A DNA stretch of 64,000 nucleotides from Yersinia nurmii (lineage in GTDB: Bacteria; Pseudomonadota; Gammaproteobacteria; Enterobacterales; Enterobacteriaceae), in NCBI RefSeq assembly GCF_001112925.1, contig NZ_CPYD01000004.1, positions 248,001 through 312,000 on the forward strand, written 5' to 3'. The position numbers and the translations under genes were made by a program. The first letter of the stretch is position 1. The number at the start of each line of letters is the position of its first letter. Shown piece by piece: positions 18,137 to 31,348 of this stretch. The notes below the pieces were generated by a model. The model was not told where the DNA came from, did no database searches, and saw only the letters and a list, made by a program, of their open reading frames with translations.

Positions 18137-18727
18137 TTATGCGTTGGCTTTAAAAGAATGCAGGCGATTCATAGCCTTGGTCACGTCTTCTTTTAATAAA
18201 ACCTCGGTACAACGAATAGCTTCATCGATGGCATCATCAATTAACGTTTGTTCGCTCGCCGGCGGTTTACCTAATACAAATCCGGTGACTTTACTTTTAT
18301 CTCCCGGATGGCCAATACCGATACGCAAGCGGTAAAAATTGGGATTATTACCCAATTTGCTTTGGATATCTTTTAGACCGTTATGGCCACCGTTACCGCC
18401 ACCCAGCTTTAATTTAGCCACGCCGGGCGGAATATCCAGTTCATCGTGCGCCACTAAAATTTCTTCCGGCAAAATACGATAGAAGCTGGCCATGGCAGAA
18501 ACCGCTTTGCCGCTGAGATTCATAAAGGTGGAGGGAACCAGTAATCGAACATCCTGACCGGCCAAGTTTAAACGGGCAGTGTAGCCGTAGAATTTACTCT
18601 CTTCTTTCAGAGATTGATTATTACGCTCAGCCAGTAAATCTACGTACCAGGCACCGGCGTTATGGCGGGTTTGGGCATATTCAGCGCCTGGATTTGCCAG
18701 GCCAACGATCAATTTAATGCTGCTCAC
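18137..18727 (-). CDS. pth: Peptidyl-tRNA hydrolase
   Basis: Cleaves peptidyl-tRNA released from stalled ribosomes to recycle tRNA; essential in bacteria. Catalytic N12, H22, N70 and D95 are all visible (A-N-P-G near 11, R-H-N-A-G near 21, F-M-N-L-S-G near 68, H-D-E-L-D near 94), as is the G-G-G-N-G-G-H-N-G loop. Length 196 is normal. The start codon is GTG at 18725-18727; no ATG fits. Confidence 0.96.
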   Translation of the reverse strand: MSSIKLIVGLANPGAEYAQTRHNAGAWYVDLLAERNNQSLKEESKFYGYTARLNLAGQDVRLLVPSTFMNLSGKAVSAMASFYRILPEEILVAHDELDIPPGVAKLKLGGGNGGHNGLKDIQSKLGNNPNFYRLRIGIGHPGDKSKVTGFVLGKPPASEQTLIDDAIDEAIRCTEVLLKEDVTKAMNRLHSFKANA

Positions 18728-19030
18728 GTCGTTATTCGCTATTACTTAGAGATTAAAGAACCCTAGTTTACCCGTCGCCGCGTAGAATCACAAAAATAAG
18801 GGGGAGAATAAAGGTAAAACCCGCGGATAAGGTAAATACTAAGCATGGCTAATTATTCAACAATTAGGTCAAATAATCGCTCAATGTAAAGATTTATAGA
18901 AATATCTTTGCCAGATGTGATCGTCTCCGCAATACCCTTATGCTTTCCCTGACTATACTTAGTCATTAAGTACAGGTGAACAATTCACTAGGAAGAATTG
19001 TTTAAAGGAAGTGAATGCAGGAGGTGGCAT
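18728..19030. other. Divergent pth/ychH intergenic region
   Basis: About 300 bases between the divergent genes. A TGTGATCGTC element at 18916-18925 is a partial CRP-like half-site; E. coli ychH is CRP-activated, but the second half-site is poor. CAATTC...GAATTG at 18979-18999 is a short inverted repeat. No gene is seen. Confidence 0.4.
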
Positions 19031-19303
19031 ATGAAACGCAAAACCGCAACAACGTTAGGTAACGTGCTGATGGGGCTGGGTCTAGTCACTATGGTTGTTG
19101 GGGTGGGTTACTCTATCCTGACCGAAGTTTCTCAACTTGGTTTACCACAGTTCTTCTCCCACGGTGCGGTCATGAGCATTTTTGTAGGTGCCTTGCTCTG
19201 GCTGGTCGGTGCGAGAATTGGCGGCCGGGAAGAGGTGGCGGATCGCTATTGGTGGGTCAAGCATTTCGATAAACGCTGCCGCCGTAATGAGCGACACTCA
19301 TAA
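19031..19303 (+). CDS. ychH: YchH family stress-induced membrane protein
   Basis: Small inner-membrane protein of 90 residues with two hydrophobic spans (about 8-30 and 40-60), followed by the conserved polar end D-R-Y-W-W-V-K-H-F-D-K-R-C-R-R. In E. coli it is stress-induced and linked to biofilm formation. An upstream in-frame start at 18998 exists, but ATG 19031 sits behind GGAGG at 19020-19024 and matches the E. coli start M-K-R-K. Located divergent to pth as in E. coli. Confidence 0.93.
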   Translation: MKRKTATTLGNVLMGLGLVTMVVGVGYSILTEVSQLGLPQFFSHGAVMSIFVGALLWLVGARIGGREEVADRYWWVKHFDKRCRRNERHS

Positions 19304-19411
19304 TAATGACGTACTTATCGTCAGTGAAGTGTTAGGCCTGAAAATGTTACCGGAAATGCAGCTGAATAATTCAGACTGAGGGAAGGGAATTAAATGACTG
19401 CTCAAGAGTAG

Positions 19412-19448
19412 AAAGCCCGTTGTTGCTTGCGCTTCAACGGGTTTTTCT
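19412..19448 (+). terminator. Terminator of ychH
   Basis: CCCGTTG (19416-19422) pairs with CAACGGG (19435-19441), followed by TTTTTCTTTTT. Good rho-independent terminator for the rightward gene. Confidence 0.7.
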
Positions 19449-19542
19449 TTTTCTGCGTTTAACCGCAAATCACTGTCAGTGCGGCGATAAGTCAGAAACA
19501 ACCTATGCCCGACTTGCAGCGCCTAAGCGCTGCAGAGAGTGA

Positions 19543-20538
<996 letters not shown>

Positions 20539-20716
20539 TTAGGGGGGATTCATCCTACTGATTGCAATATACATACGGGTATTTAAAACCAAAACATTGT
20601 TAACCTAAAAGAGCGTTATGAGCCGGCTTTTAATTCAGTTAAGAAGGCAACGTGTTGGCTACGCAGGATAACCCCTAATGCTACGGAAAAACCTGAATTG
20701 CCACGCAAATCGCTGC

Positions 20717-21574
20717 TTATTTCTCAACTTTTCCAGAGCGTACAAGATGCAGTGGTGAGACGTTAACGCCACGAGCCACAAAACCCTGTAACCACTCCGG
20801 GGCAATACTTAACACCTGACGGGCCGATGACTCGGTATCAAATTCAGCAAATACACAAGCGCCGGTCCCGGTTAGGCGCGACGGGGCGTATTGTAACAGC
20901 CATGAAAGAACCTGTTCAACCTCGCGAAAACGTTTTCTTGCGATCGGTTCGCAATCATTTGCGTAAGGAGCGGCTAAAAGTGCCGCCAAGGGGCGAACTG
21001 GCGTGTTTCTGGTTAAATCCGGATCGGAAAAAATAATTGGCGTTGGGATGCTAACGCCGGGGTGTGCGACCAAATACCAGCGCTCAATGGGCTGCGCGGG
21101 CTGCAATTTTTCGCCAATTCCTTCGGCGAAGGCGGCATGACCGCGCACAAATACCGGCACGTCGGCACCCAGTTGCAGGCCGAGATCGGCTAATTCTCCA
21201 TCACTCAATCCGCATTGCCACAGGTGATTTAAGGCGACTAATACCGTCGCCGCGTTGGAGGAACCTCCGCCTAAACCGCCTCCCATTGGCAGGCATTTTT
21301 CGATTGAAATATCCGCTCCGTGGGGGGTGCCAGAACCTGCTGTATGTTGCTGCAATAAACGTGCTGCTCGCACGATCAGATTGTGTTCGTTTTCCACCCC
21401 TTCTAGCGGCGTAAGTAAACAAATCTGGTTATCATTTCTCGGTATGATAGTGAGGCTGTCACCGTAATCGAGAAACTGGAATAGGGTCTGTAATTCATGG
21501 TAACCATCGGCGCGTTGGCCGGTGATATAAAGGAATAAATTCAGTTTTGCCGGAGAAGGCCAGGTGTGGATCAT
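20717..21574 (-). CDS. ispE: 4-diphosphocytidyl-2-C-methyl-D-erythritol kinase IspE
   Basis: GHMP kinase of the MEP isoprenoid pathway. The ATP-binding loop [12 protein letters not shown] lies at residues 96-107, the early P-A-K-L-N-L-F-L catalytic segment at 8-15. Length 285 is normal. Its ATG overlaps the lolB stop by four bases, so lolB-ispE are coupled, with prs further downstream. Confidence 0.96.
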   Translation of the reverse strand: MIHTWPSPAKLNLFLYITGQRADGYHELQTLFQFLDYGDSLTIIPRNDNQICLLTPLEGVENEHNLIVRAARLLQQHTAGSGTPHGADISIEKCLPMGGGLGGGSSNAATVLVALNHLWQCGLSDGELADLGLQLGADVPVFVRGHAAFAEGIGEKLQPAQPIERWYLVAHPGVSIPTPIIFSDPDLTRNTPVRPLAALLAAPYANDCEPIARKRFREVEQVLSWLLQYAPSRLTGTGACVFAEFDTESSARQVLSIAPEWLQGFVARGVNVSPLHLVRSGKVEK

Positions 21575-22194
21575 TTGACAGTCCAGTTATCCATTTTCAG
21601 TTTGATGCGTTGCTGATCCTGCTTCAGCTCCAGACGACTCGGTAAAACCGGGGTCACCTTGGTGTTATATTCTTGATAATCCACGGTCCACACCTGATTT
21701 CCCTGCTTATAGGCCAGTTGCTTCAGGCGATATTTATCGTCGAGGGTAAAATTGTTGGTTTCGCCGGGCAGGCCGAGAATCCATTGGCGCAGGCTATTGA
21801 TAGGAATGTCCATGCCGGTGAGTTTGGCGATCATTTCTTCTGGGTTATCGCTAACGTAGCGTTTGCCCTGATTATCCGTCAGTTGAGTAACGCCCGGCTG
21901 CACGACCAGCTCCATCTCGGTGCTGCCCAGCGGATTGGTGAGCAGCAGACGGTAACGATCCGCAGAATACTGTTGCCAGAAGAAGCGGGCATAAACTTTC
22001 TGTTTATCTGAAATATAAGCGAAAGAGCCGCGGGTCTGGAACTGGCTGAGTTGCTGCAATTGTTGCTCATGCTGTTGCCACTGCGGCGAGGTGGGGCTCG
22101 TCGCCGGGCCAGTCGACGTGGTGGTAGAACAGGCGGCTAGCATCAGGCTGGCTAATGGAAGCAGGCGATAAAAAGTGACCTTGCGCATGGGCAT
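21571..22194 (-). CDS. lolB: Outer-membrane lipoprotein receptor LolB
   Basis: Accepts lipoproteins from LolA and inserts them into the outer membrane. The lipobox L-A-A-C places the lipidated cysteine at residue 22, with Ser at +2 compatible with outer-membrane sorting. The 207-residue chain carries the family core (W[12 protein letters not shown]; N-P-L-G; Y-x-x-W-I-L-G-L-P-G). ATG 22194 is ten bases from AGGA; the next ATG two codons later is a possible alternative. Confidence 0.94.
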   Translation of the reverse strand: MPMRKVTFYRLLPLASLMLAACSTTTSTGPATSPTSPQWQQHEQQLQQLSQFQTRGSFAYISDKQKVYARFFWQQYSADRYRLLLTNPLGSTEMELVVQPGVTQLTDNQGKRYVSDNPEEMIAKLTGMDIPINSLRQWILGLPGETNNFTLDDKYRLKQLAYKQGNQVWTVDYQEYNTKVTPVLPSRLELKQDQQRIKLKMDNWTVK

Positions 22195-22450
22195 ATCAAT
22201 ATCAATCCTTTAAAAGCGTGGTTTTCACCAGCGAGGCATTTGGGTGCTGCAAAGTTGCAGCCAAGGTGCTCACGCTAACGGTGGTAAGGCGGAGCGTCAA
22301 TATCTTGTTTATCCAGTGAGCGATTTACCCACGATATCCGTGATATTAGGACGGATAATGCGGTGTGACTTTAATTGATCTCGCGCATCAAGTAGAATGC
22401 GACTCAGACGAGAATCCATACTAAGACAAGTATTACTCTAAGCCGTTCTC

Positions 22451-23713
22451 ATGACCCTGCTCGCATTAGGCATTAATCACAAAACTGCTCCTGTCTCGTT
22501 ACGTGAACGGGTGACATTTTCACCTGACTCGATCGACCGGGCGCTTAATAGCTTGCTCCAGCAACCGCTGGTGCAGGGCGGTGTGGTGTTGTCTACGTGC
22601 AACCGCACCGAATTATACCTCAGTGTAGAACAGCAAGAAAATCTGCATGAGCAATTGGTTGACTGGCTGTGTAATTACCACCGCCTCAGCCGCGATGAGG
22701 TCATAAAAAGCCTGTACTGGCATCATGATAATGAGGCCGTCAGCCACTTAATGCGGGTAGCCAGCGGTCTGGATTCGCTGGTGTTAGGCGAGCCGCAGAT
22801 TCTCGGGCAGGTTAAGAAGGCGTTTGCTGAATCCCAGCGGGGTCAATCCCTTTCCGGTGAATTGGAGCGTTTATTCCAAAAGACCTTCTCCGTAGCCAAG
22901 CGGGTGCGTACTGAAACCGATATCGGTGCCAGTGCGGTGTCGGTGGCTTTTGCCGCCTGTACGCTGGCGCGGCAGATTTTCGAATCCCTTTCTGAACTGA
23001 ATGTGTTGCTGGTGGGCGCAGGTGAAACCATCGAATTGGTGGCGCGTCATCTGCGTGAACATCAGGTTAAACATATGATTATCGCTAACCGCACCCGTGA
23101 GCGGGCGCAGTCTCTGGCGGACGAAGTTAACGCCGAGGTGATTACCTTGCCGGAAATCGATGCCCGCCTAGCCGACGCCGATATCATTATCAGTTCAACG
23201 GCCAGCCCGTTACCGATCATCGGTAAAGGTATGGTCGAGCGTGCGCTAAAAGCGCGCCGTAATCAGCCGATGCTGTTTGTCGATATTGCCGTACCGCGGG
23301 ACATCGAGCCCGAAGTCGGCAAATTGGCTAACGCCTATCTGTATAGCGTGGATGATTTACAGGCAATTATTCAGCACAATCTGGCACAGCGTAAGGCCGC
23401 GGCGGTGCAGGCTGAATCTATAGTACAGCAGGAAAGCATGAATTTTATGGCTTGGCTGCGTTCGCAGGGGGCGGTAGAAACCATTCGGGATTACCGTTCT
23501 CAGGCTGAACAGATTCGCAGTGAGATGACCGCCAAAGCGCTGGCGGCCATTGAGCAGGGTGCGAATGTGGATCAAGTGATCAATGAACTGGCCCACAAGC
23601 TGACCAACCGCCTGATTCATGCTCCAACCAAATCCCTCCAGCAAGCGGCCAGCGATGGCGATATGGAGCGGTTACAATTATTACGCGACAGCCTTGGGCT
23701 GGATCAGCATTAG
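22451..23713 (+). CDS. hemA: Glutamyl-tRNA reductase HemA
   Basis: NADPH-dependent first step of C5 heme synthesis, giving glutamate-1-semialdehyde from Glu-tRNA. Catalytic Cys50 lies in S-T-C-N-R-T-E; the NADPH-binding G-A-G-E-T is near 191, and the C-terminal dimerisation helices are intact. Length 420. The T-L-L start residues known in relatives to mark the protein for heme-dependent proteolysis are present. Divergent from lolB and first gene of hemA-prfA-prmC, as in E. coli. Confidence 0.97.
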   Translation: MTLLALGINHKTAPVSLRERVTFSPDSIDRALNSLLQQPLVQGGVVLSTCNRTELYLSVEQQENLHEQLVDWLCNYHRLSRDEVIKSLYWHHDNEAVSHLMRVASGLDSLVLGEPQILGQVKKAFAESQRGQSLSGELERLFQKTFSVAKRVRTETDIGASAVSVAFAACTLARQIFESLSELNVLLVGAGETIELVARHLREHQVKHMIIANRTRERAQSLADEVNAEVITLPEIDARLADADIIISSTASPLPIIGKGMVERALKARRNQPMLFVDIAVPRDIEPEVGKLANAYLYSVDDLQAIIQHNLAQRKAAAVQAESIVQQESMNFMAWLRSQGAVETIRDYRSQAEQIRSEMTAKALAAIEQGANVDQVINELAHKLTNRLIHAPTKSLQQAASDGDMERLQLLRDSLGLDQH

Positions 23714-23744
23714 TTTCCTCAATTAACAGGATTTAAAACCGCGG

Positions 23745-24827
23745 ATGAAGTCTTCTATTGTTGCCAAACTGGAAGCGTTACAAGAGCGCCACGAAGAAGT
23801 GGAAGCACACCTCGGCGATGCCAATGTGATTGCCGATCAGGAGCGTTTTCGTGCGTTATCGCGCGAATATGCCCAGTTGACCGATGTGACCCGTTGCTTT
23901 AAAGAGTGGCAGGGCGTTCAGGACGATCTCGAAGCGGCAGAAATGATGCTGGAAGACCCTGAAATGCGCGAAATGGCGCAGGAAGAACTGAAAGAAGCCA
24001 AAGCCCGTAGCGAAGAACTGGAACAGCAGCTTCAGGTCTTGTTATTGCCGAAAGATCCCGACGATGAGCGCGGTTGTTTCTTGGAAATCCGAGCCGGAAC
24101 CGGCGGCGATGAAGCGGCGATTTTTGCCGGCGATATGTTCCGTATGTACAGCCGTTACGCTGAGGCTCGTCGTTGGAAGATCGAAGTAATGAGCGCCAGT
24201 GATGGCGAGCACGGTGGTTATAAAGAAATTATTGCCAAAGTATCCGGCGAGGGCGTTTACGGCCAACTGAAATTTGAATCCGGCGGTCATCGCGTCCAGC
24301 GTGTGCCAGAAACCGAATCTCAGGGGCGTATCCATACGTCGGCCTGTACCGTCGCGGTGATGCCGGAAATACCTGAAGCTGAAATGCCAGAAATCAACGC
24401 GGGCGATCTGCGGATCGATACTTTCCGCTCCTCTGGTGCTGGCGGCCAGCACGTTAACACCACCGATTCCGCAATACGTATTACCCATATACCTACCGGG
24501 ATTGTGGTGGAATGTCAGGATGAGCGTTCGCAGCATAAGAACAAAGCTAAAGCGATGTCAGTGCTGGGCGCGCGTATTCGCGCTGCCGAAGTGCAAAAAC
24601 GTCAGCAGGCCGAAGCGTCTGAGCGTCGTAACCTGTTAGGGTCTGGCGATCGTTCCGATCGTAACCGCACCTATAACTTCCCACAGGGGCGCGTCACCGA
24701 TCACCGTATCAACCTGACGCTGTACCGTCTGGATGAGGTGATGGAAGGCAAGTTGGATATGTTAATTCAGCCGATTGTGCAGGAATATCAGGCCGATCAG
24801 CTGTCCGCACTTTCCGAGCAAGATTGA
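23745..24827 (+). CDS. prfA: Peptide chain release factor 1
   Basis: Recognises UAA and UAG stop codons and triggers peptide release. The G-G-Q motif is at residues 233-235, inside the conserved [10 protein letters not shown] stretch. Length 360 is exactly that of E. coli RF1. Its stop overlaps the prmC start (TGATG), which fits because PrmC methylates this very glutamine. Confidence 0.98.
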   Translation: MKSSIVAKLEALQERHEEVEAHLGDANVIADQERFRALSREYAQLTDVTRCFKEWQGVQDDLEAAEMMLEDPEMREMAQEELKEAKARSEELEQQLQVLLLPKDPDDERGCFLEIRAGTGGDEAAIFAGDMFRMYSRYAEARRWKIEVMSASDGEHGGYKEIIAKVSGEGVYGQLKFESGGHRVQRVPETESQGRIHTSACTVAVMPEIPEAEMPEINAGDLRIDTFRSSGAGGQHVNTTDSAIRITHIPTGIVVECQDERSQHKNKAKAMSVLGARIRAAEVQKRQQAEASERRNLLGSGDRSDRNRTYNFPQGRVTDHRINLTLYRLDEVMEGKLDMLIQPIVQEYQADQLSALSEQD

Positions 24828-25672
24828 TGGATTATCAACGCTGGCTGGCGCAGGCTGCGGCACGTTTTCAGCACAGTGACAGTCCCAAACGCGATGCGGA
24901 AATTTTGTTGGGTTTTGTCACCGGGTGTCAGCGTACTTTTTTGCTGGCCTTCGGTGAAACCGAATTGACCGCAGTGCAGAAAGAACAACTGGAACTCTTA
25001 GCCTCTAGGCGAGAGCAGGGCGAACCTATCGCCTATCTGGTCGGTGAGCGCGAGTTTTGGTCGCTGCCGCTGAGCGTGTCTTCGGCCACGTTGATTCCTC
25101 GCCCTGACACCGAATGTCTGGTGGAACAGGCACTGGCGCGTTTACCCGAACAACCTTGTCGAATTCTAGATTTAGGCACCGGCAGCGGGGCAATAGCACT
25201 GGCGTTGGCCAGCGAGCGGCCAGATTGTCAGGTCACCGGCGTCGATCTCCAACCGGATGCGGTGGTGTTGGCGCGCCATAATGCGGAAAAACTGAGTCTA
25301 AACAACGTAGCGTTTCTGCAAGGCAGCTGGTTTTCCCCCCTCGCTGGGCGTTTTGCGTTGATTGCCAGTAATCCGCCTTATATTGATGCCAATGATCCTC
25401 ACCTAGTGCAGGGTGACGTGCGCTATGAACCACACAGCGCACTGGTGGCTGAAGACGCAGGTCTGGCCGATCTTGCGGCCATTATCCGACAGGCACCCGA
25501 GTATCTGGAACCGAAAGGGTGGTTATTGCTGGAACACGGGTGGCAACAGGCGACAGCGGTAGAGAAGCTGCTGTTGCAGACCGGTTTTAGCGCGGTGGCA
25601 ACCTGTAAAGATTACGGTAACAACGATAGGGTTACTTTGGGGCAGTGGTTGCCGCAGATGACACATAATTAG
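24827..25672 (+). CDS. prmC: Release factor glutamine N5-methyltransferase PrmC
   Basis: SAM-dependent enzyme that methylates the GGQ glutamine of RF1 and RF2. SAM-binding D-L-G-T-G-S-G-A-I-A is near residues 116-125 and the N-P-P-Y catalytic motif at 182-185. The frame can be opened at a TTG at 24824, but ATG 24827 overlapping the prfA stop matches E. coli. 281 residues. Confidence 0.96.
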   Translation: MDYQRWLAQAAARFQHSDSPKRDAEILLGFVTGCQRTFLLAFGETELTAVQKEQLELLASRREQGEPIAYLVGEREFWSLPLSVSSATLIPRPDTECLVEQALARLPEQPCRILDLGTGSGAIALALASERPDCQVTGVDLQPDAVVLARHNAEKLSLNNVAFLQGSWFSPLAGRFALIASNPPYIDANDPHLVQGDVRYEPHSALVAEDAGLADLAAIIRQAPEYLEPKGWLLLEHGWQQATAVEKLLLQTGFSAVATCKDYGNNDRVTLGQWLPQMTHN

Positions 25673-25694
25673 AATGAAAATGGAGTGACTCATC

Positions 25695-26096
25695 ATGTGG
25701 ATTGATTATATCGCCATGAAATATCTACATTTGGCGACGGTGGTTATCAGCATTAGTCTGTTTGTTTTGCGGTTCTTCTGGAAATGCCGCGGTTCAGCTA
25801 TGATAGACAAACGTTGGGTGAAGATAACGCCACATATCAACGACACGTTATTGTTTGTCAGCGGTATTGCGCTGATATTTATCACCGGGTTTTACCCGTT
25901 CAGCCCGCAGGGTACCTGGCTAACGGAAAAACTGTTCGGTGTGATTCTCTACATCGTGTTGGGTTATGTCGCTTTAGGTAAACGCAACCGTAGCCAAAAA
26001 ACGCGCTGTGTGGCCTTTATCCTCGCACTGGGTTGTCTGTACCTGATTATTAAACTGGCAACGACTAAATTACCTCTGCTGATGGGATATTTATGA
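25695..26096 (+). CDS. sirB2: SirB2 family inner-membrane protein
   Basis: Four hydrophobic spans in 133 residues, with the family start (Y-I-A-M-K-Y-L-H-L) and L-R-F-F-W-K. SirB family proteins were named from a Salmonella invasion-gene regulator locus, but their molecular role is unknown. ATG at 25695 follows GGAGTG. The stop overlaps the start of sirB1 (ATGA), so they are coupled. Position between prmC and kdsA matches E. coli. Confidence 0.92.
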   Translation: MWIDYIAMKYLHLATVVISISLFVLRFFWKCRGSAMIDKRWVKITPHINDTLLFVSGIALIFITGFYPFSPQGTWLTEKLFGVILYIVLGYVALGKRNRSQKTRCVAFILALGCLYLIIKLATTKLPLLMGYL

Positions 26097-26902
26097 GTAC
26101 CATTGCTGATTTCGAATTCAACACCGCGCCTTTGAGTGAAGGGGTGTTACGGATTACCCAGGAAATCCGACCGAACTTTCCAATGGCTGACGTTCGCAAC
26201 CAACTGCAACAGTTGGTTGATGATGCCCGCGCGGCGATGCCCTGTGACCTCAATCAAGATCAGCAATTGGAAGTGCTTATTGATTTGTTCTACCGCAAGT
26301 GGAAATTCGGTGGGGCGAGTGGGGTTTACCGGCTGTCCGACGCGATCTGGCTGGATAAAGTCCTGGCGAAACGTCAGGGTACGCCGGTTTCATTGGGCGT
26401 CATTTTTCTTCATATCGCCCATCAACTGGATTTGCCATTGATGCCAGTAATTTTCCCTACTCAGCTCATTCTTCGTGCCGATTGGCTAGATGAGGAAATG
26501 TGGCTGATTAATCCGTTAAACGGGGAAACGCTGAACGAGCATATGCTGGAAGTCTGGATTAAAGGTAATTTGGGGTTGTCTGCGGAACTGGAAGATGAAG
26601 ATCTGGAAGAAGCGGAACATACCCTGATTATTCGTAAGATGTTGGATACGCTAAAAGCGGCGTTAATGGAAGAGAAACAAATGGAGCTGGCGCTGCGTGC
26701 CAGCGAAGCGGTGCTGGCGTTCGATCCCGAAGATCCCTACGAGATCCGCGATCGGGGTTTGATTTACGCTCAGCTGGACTGCAATCATATTGCCATCTCT
26801 GATTTAAGCTATTTTGTCGAACAGTGCCCGGAAGATCCTATCGCTGAAATGATAAAAATGCAGATTCACTCCATTGAGCAGCAGCGTATTACTCTGCATT
26901 AG
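26093..26902 (+). CDS. sirB1: SirB1 family protein (transglutaminase-like plus TPR)
   Basis: 269 residues. The first two thirds form the SirB1 N-terminal domain, a transglutaminase-like fold containing Y-R-K-W-K-F-G-G and G-T-P-V-S-L-G-V; the last third reads as tetratricopeptide-like helices (A-L-R-A-S-E-A-V-L-A-F-D-P-E-D-P). Biochemical role is unknown. Four-base overlap with sirB2 and 65 bases upstream of kdsA, probably one operon. Confidence 0.92.
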   Translation: MSTIADFEFNTAPLSEGVLRITQEIRPNFPMADVRNQLQQLVDDARAAMPCDLNQDQQLEVLIDLFYRKWKFGGASGVYRLSDAIWLDKVLAKRQGTPVSLGVIFLHIAHQLDLPLMPVIFPTQLILRADWLDEEMWLINPLNGETLNEHMLEVWIKGNLGLSAELEDEDLEEAEHTLIIRKMLDTLKAALMEEKQMELALRASEAVLAFDPEDPYEIRDRGLIYAQLDCNHIAISDLSYFVEQCPEDPIAEMIKMQIHSIEQQRITLH

Positions 26903-26907
26903 CATAA

Positions 26908-27822
<915 letters not shown>

Positions 27823-27850
27823 GCTGAGTTATTTCGCGAACTAAAGCGAT

Positions 27851-27890
27851 AAAAAAGGGCAGCGTGGTGGATAACTACGCTGCCCTTTCT
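27851..27890. terminator. Bidirectional terminator kdsA/dauA
   Basis: GGGCAGCGT (27857-27865) pairs with ACGCTGCCC (27877-27885), with an A-run on the left and TTTCT on the right. It serves both converging genes. Confidence 0.8.
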
Positions 27891-27908
27891 GTTGCTACCC
27901 ATTCGTTT

Positions 27909-29606
27909 TTAACGTTGTTTCAGCGCCGCGAGCGCCTCCGGCAGAGATCCATAGAAGCTTAGCTTGCCTAGAATCGGCTTAACTCTAGCCCTCGCCAGCG
28001 TTTTCAATGGCTGGAACGGCGTATCGGTAATTATCAGCTCCCGGCCTTCTGGCAGAGCTTCCACAAAGCGTAGGAAGGCGTTCAGACCGCCAGCATCCAG
28101 CACCGGAACCGCGTCCCACTGTAAGATGATGGTTCGTCGATTCTCGCTCATTTCCAGCAGTTCATTGAAAATACGCTCAGCAGCGGCGAAAAACAGCGGG
28201 CCGTTGACTCGTAAAATCAGTGTTTGATTATCCTGAGCGCCGGACAACGGGCTGAGGCGAGTCATACGGGCGATGCGGCGCATAAACAGCAGCGAAGCCA
28301 GCACGATACCAACGGTAATAGCGATAACCATATCGAATAGCACCGTCAGGCTCATACACAGCAGCATGACGATAATGTCGTCTTTCGGCGCCCGCCGCAG
28401 TAAATCTACCACTTTGTGCGCTTCGCTCATGTTCCACGCCACGATCAGCAGCAGGGAAGCCATCGCCGCCAGCGGTAAATAAGAGAGCATCGGCGCTAAT
28501 ATCAATAACGCCAGCAGAACGAGCAGAGCGTGTACCACCGCAGAAATCGGGGAGGTTGCACCAGCGCGCACGTTGGCGGCGGAGCGAGCGATGGCGGCTG
28601 TTGCAGTGATCCCGCCGAAGAATGGCGCAATCATATTTCCCAGACCCTGACCCACCAGTTCGCTGTTTGGACGGTGTTTCTGCCCGGTCATACCGTCCAG
28701 CACGACGGCGCATAGCAGCGACTCAATGGCACCTAACATTGCCATGGTGAAGGCGGCGGGCAGCAGGGCGGATACTGTGGCCCAGCTCAGAGTAAACTCT
28801 TGCCCATGAGCGGCCGGTAGGTTCCACGGCAGTACGAACTGCGGCAAAATCGGAGGGATTCCTTGTCCGTAGGTACCATCGGCCAGCATATAGCTAAACT
28901 TTGAACCAATGGTTGCTACTTGCTGGTCGAACAGAGACAAAACCCACATGACAGCGGTACCTGCCACCAGCGCAGGTAAGTGACCCGGTAACTTAATCCC
29001 GAGCCTCGGCCAGAAAATCAAGACTAGCAACGTCACGCTGCCGATTAAGGTATCGCTGAAATTAAGGCTTGGAAGCGCCTGAATAAGTGCCGAAACTTTA
29101 CCAATATAATTTTCCGGCACGCCCTCCATCTGTAGACCAAAAAAGTCTTTGACCTGCATGGTGGCAATGGTGATGGCAATCCCAGAAGTAAATCCGAGCG
29201 TCACCGATAGCGGAATATATTCAATCAATCGTCCTAGCCGTGCTAATCCCATGCAGAGTAAACACAGGCCGGACATCAGCGTGGCTAGCAATAATCCCGC
29301 TAGGCCGAACTGCTGTGAGACTGGGAATAAAATGACCACAAAAGCGGCGGTAGGGCCGGAAACGCTGTAACGCGAACCGCCGCTGACTGCAATGACAATA
29401 CCGGCAATCGCGGAGGTATACAGGCCATATTGCGGAGGTACGCCGCTGGCAATAGCCAAAGCCATAGCTAAAGGAATGGCAATAATCCCGACGGTGACGC
29501 CGGCAATTATGTCTTTAATAAACCGTTGAAGTGTATAGGTTTCTCGCCAGCAAGCTTCAATAAGCGCGCTGAACGGCCTAATGCCGTTAATTCCGTGCGT
29601 TTTCAT
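27909..29606 (-). CDS. dauA: SulP-family transporter DauA (C4-dicarboxylates)
   Basis: Inner-membrane transporter of 565 residues with the SLC26/SulP layout: about 12-14 membrane segments (60-435) and a C-terminal cytoplasmic STAS domain (about 440-555; [12 protein letters not shown], then V-L-D-A-G-G-L). The E. coli homologue (formerly YchM) carries succinate and other C4-dicarboxylates at acidic pH. In E. coli it lies near ychH-prs; here it sits at the far end of the block, pointing toward kdsA. Exact substrate here is inferred. Confidence 0.88.
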   Translation of the reverse strand: MKTHGINGIRPFSALIEACWRETYTLQRFIKDIIAGVTVGIIAIPLAMALAIASGVPPQYGLYTSAIAGIVIAVSGGSRYSVSGPTAAFVVILFPVSQQFGLAGLLLATLMSGLCLLCMGLARLGRLIEYIPLSVTLGFTSGIAITIATMQVKDFFGLQMEGVPENYIGKVSALIQALPSLNFSDTLIGSVTLLVLIFWPRLGIKLPGHLPALVAGTAVMWVLSLFDQQVATIGSKFSYMLADGTYGQGIPPILPQFVLPWNLPAAHGQEFTLSWATVSALLPAAFTMAMLGAIESLLCAVVLDGMTGQKHRPNSELVGQGLGNMIAPFFGGITATAAIARSAANVRAGATSPISAVVHALLVLLALLILAPMLSYLPLAAMASLLLIVAWNMSEAHKVVDLLRRAPKDDIIVMLLCMSLTVLFDMVIAITVGIVLASLLFMRRIARMTRLSPLSGAQDNQTLILRVNGPLFFAAAERIFNELLEMSENRRTIILQWDAVPVLDAGGLNAFLRFVEALPEGRELIITDTPFQPLKTLARARVKPILGKLSFYGSLPEALAALKQR

Positions 29607-30168
29607 CTAAGGTGCAAACCAAATAAGGAAAAGACAAAATAAATGGCGGGCCAATAGGGGTCCGTCTCGAGTAGTGAATATCAACGATACGCCAAATGTG
29701 GGGCAGAGATCTAGATGTATATCAATCTCTGATTGGAATAAGGATAACAGGGGGTTTTAGAATGGTCCTACAAACGTAATAAGCACGGCGGGTAACGGGT
29801 TAAAGCGTCGACATTTATTCATTTTATGAACTTTTATCAGTTATAGATGAATATTTACCACTAATTAATAAAAGTGAATAAAAATGATTATTTTGCACTC
29901 CCTGTATTTGGTACGTAGGTGGCTAAAAGACGCTGGATACTGCAGCAGTAAAGTGTAAGAGGGCTGAAATAATGAAAATTTCCCTGTGGAATTGCCTTAC
30001 ACGGCTAAGATTTAGATGAGAAGCCCTTGAGGTGAATCTATATTATGCTTGGCATGATTAGGTTATAACGGGGGCAGAAAGCAATCTTATTTGAAAACGA
30101 CGGGTCTCGCTGATGGCTATAGGTAAAGTGAACATAATGATGACAATACAACATAAGTTTCATTTTCC
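29607..30168. other. Gene-free region between dauA and cyclase gene
   Basis: About 560 AT-rich bases with short frames only. It should hold the divergent promoters of dauA and the diguanylate cyclase gene. ATCAATCTCTGATTGG near 29722-29737 is a weak inverted repeat. No RNA gene was recognised. Confidence 0.45.
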
Positions 30169-31302
30169 ATGAGTTTTACCATGACTCTCTCATCGCTGTT
30201 TAACGATGCCTGTGTGACTTACGCATCGCTATCTATCAGCTATTTTGCATTGAGTAAAAATACGCCGTTTTCCTACGACGGTGAGAAATGGAAACGTTTG
30301 CTGTTTGGTCTGGTTTCCGGCCTGATATCGCTGTATTTGAATCAGGACAAATTTATTATCACCAATAGCTTCTTTTATAGCTTTGAAATATTACCGATCA
30401 TTTTGGCGACATTTTACGGCGGCTGGCTCAGTGGCTTAGTCGCTTTAGCCATTAACATTATTTTTACCGGTCTGTTTACGCTAGATAATATGCTGATTGT
30501 TTTAATCATCTTTCCGCTGCTGTTATCCAAAGTGTGGGAAAGAAAGAGCAATCGGGTTTTCTATATCACTATCGCGCTTATTGCCGTTTACCGTACCTGC
30601 GTCGGCGCAACTTTTCTTAACTATGGACAGTTGTGGCCGTCAATACTGATATATCAGGCGTCTTCTGCTTTGTGCCTAGCTATTTGTTTCCACGCATTGA
30701 ATTTTAAAGAACGCCACATTCATGCTTATTTCGCGATGAAAGATCGGGCCAACGTCGATAATCTTACCCGCTTAAATAACCGCGCTAGCGTTGATTTCCG
30801 CTTAAACCAATTAAGTACGTTAAGGCGCGCCTGCGGGTTATTGATTCTGGATCTGGATAAATTTAAAACAGTTAACGATAATTATGGTCACGGCGCGGGA
30901 GATTTAATTCTTTCCAGCGTGGGTGAAATTTTGAAGCAAACCGTGAGAAGTCTGGATTTTGTTGGTCGCTTCGGGGGGGAGGAATTTATCATTATTACCG
31001 AAAGCCACCATCCGGAAAGTATGAAAGTGATGGCGGAGCGCATTCGCGAAAGTATTCAACAGCTCGAAGTGACGTTAAGCGATGGACGTAAAGTCAGGAT
31101 TACTATTTCTATCGGTGTTTCGCTGTATTTACCGGGAATGTCGATGGTGAAGGCGATAAAAATGGCGGACGATGCGCTGTATCAGGCTAAACGGCAGGGT
31201 CGAAATCAGGTGGTTTATAGCAAACTGATGCCATTCTCTCCGTTGGGCGATCGCACCAGGGGCGTGGGAAAGCGCCAGCCGCGGCGTAATAATCCGTTAT
31301 AA
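30169..31302 (+). CDS. Membrane diguanylate cyclase (GGDEF domain)
   Basis: Makes cyclic di-GMP, favouring biofilm over motility. Six or so hydrophobic segments (about 12-180) include F-E-I-L-P-I-I-L-A-T-F-Y-G-G-W and resemble a 5TM-LYT-type sensor module. The C-terminal GGDEF domain (about 195-350) has active-site G-G-E-E-F at 269-273, and an R-x-x-D product-inhibition site (R260, D263) five residues before it, so it should be active and feedback-regulated. No clear Shine-Dalgarno; ATG at 30181 is an alternative start. It lies near ghrA, as E. coli dgcT does, but the membrane part differs, so orthology is not claimed. Confidence 0.88.
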   Translation: MSFTMTLSSLFNDACVTYASLSISYFALSKNTPFSYDGEKWKRLLFGLVSGLISLYLNQDKFIITNSFFYSFEILPIILATFYGGWLSGLVALAINIIFTGLFTLDNMLIVLIIFPLLLSKVWERKSNRVFYITIALIAVYRTCVGATFLNYGQLWPSILIYQASSALCLAICFHALNFKERHIHAYFAMKDRANVDNLTRLNNRASVDFRLNQLSTLRRACGLLILDLDKFKTVNDNYGHGAGDLILSSVGEILKQTVRSLDFVGRFGGEEFIIITESHHPESMKVMAERIRESIQQLEVTLSDGRKVRITISIGVSLYLPGMSMVKAIKMADDALYQAKRQGRNQVVYSKLMPFSPLGDRTRGVGKRQPRRNNPL

Positions 31303-31348
31303 CCGATGAATACTATGAGGCATTTCTCTTGGGAATGGCTCAAAAGTT

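Noticed and set aside
18910-18930. CRP site upstream of ychH
   Set aside because: Only one half-site (TGTGA) is good; the opposite half lacks TCACA.
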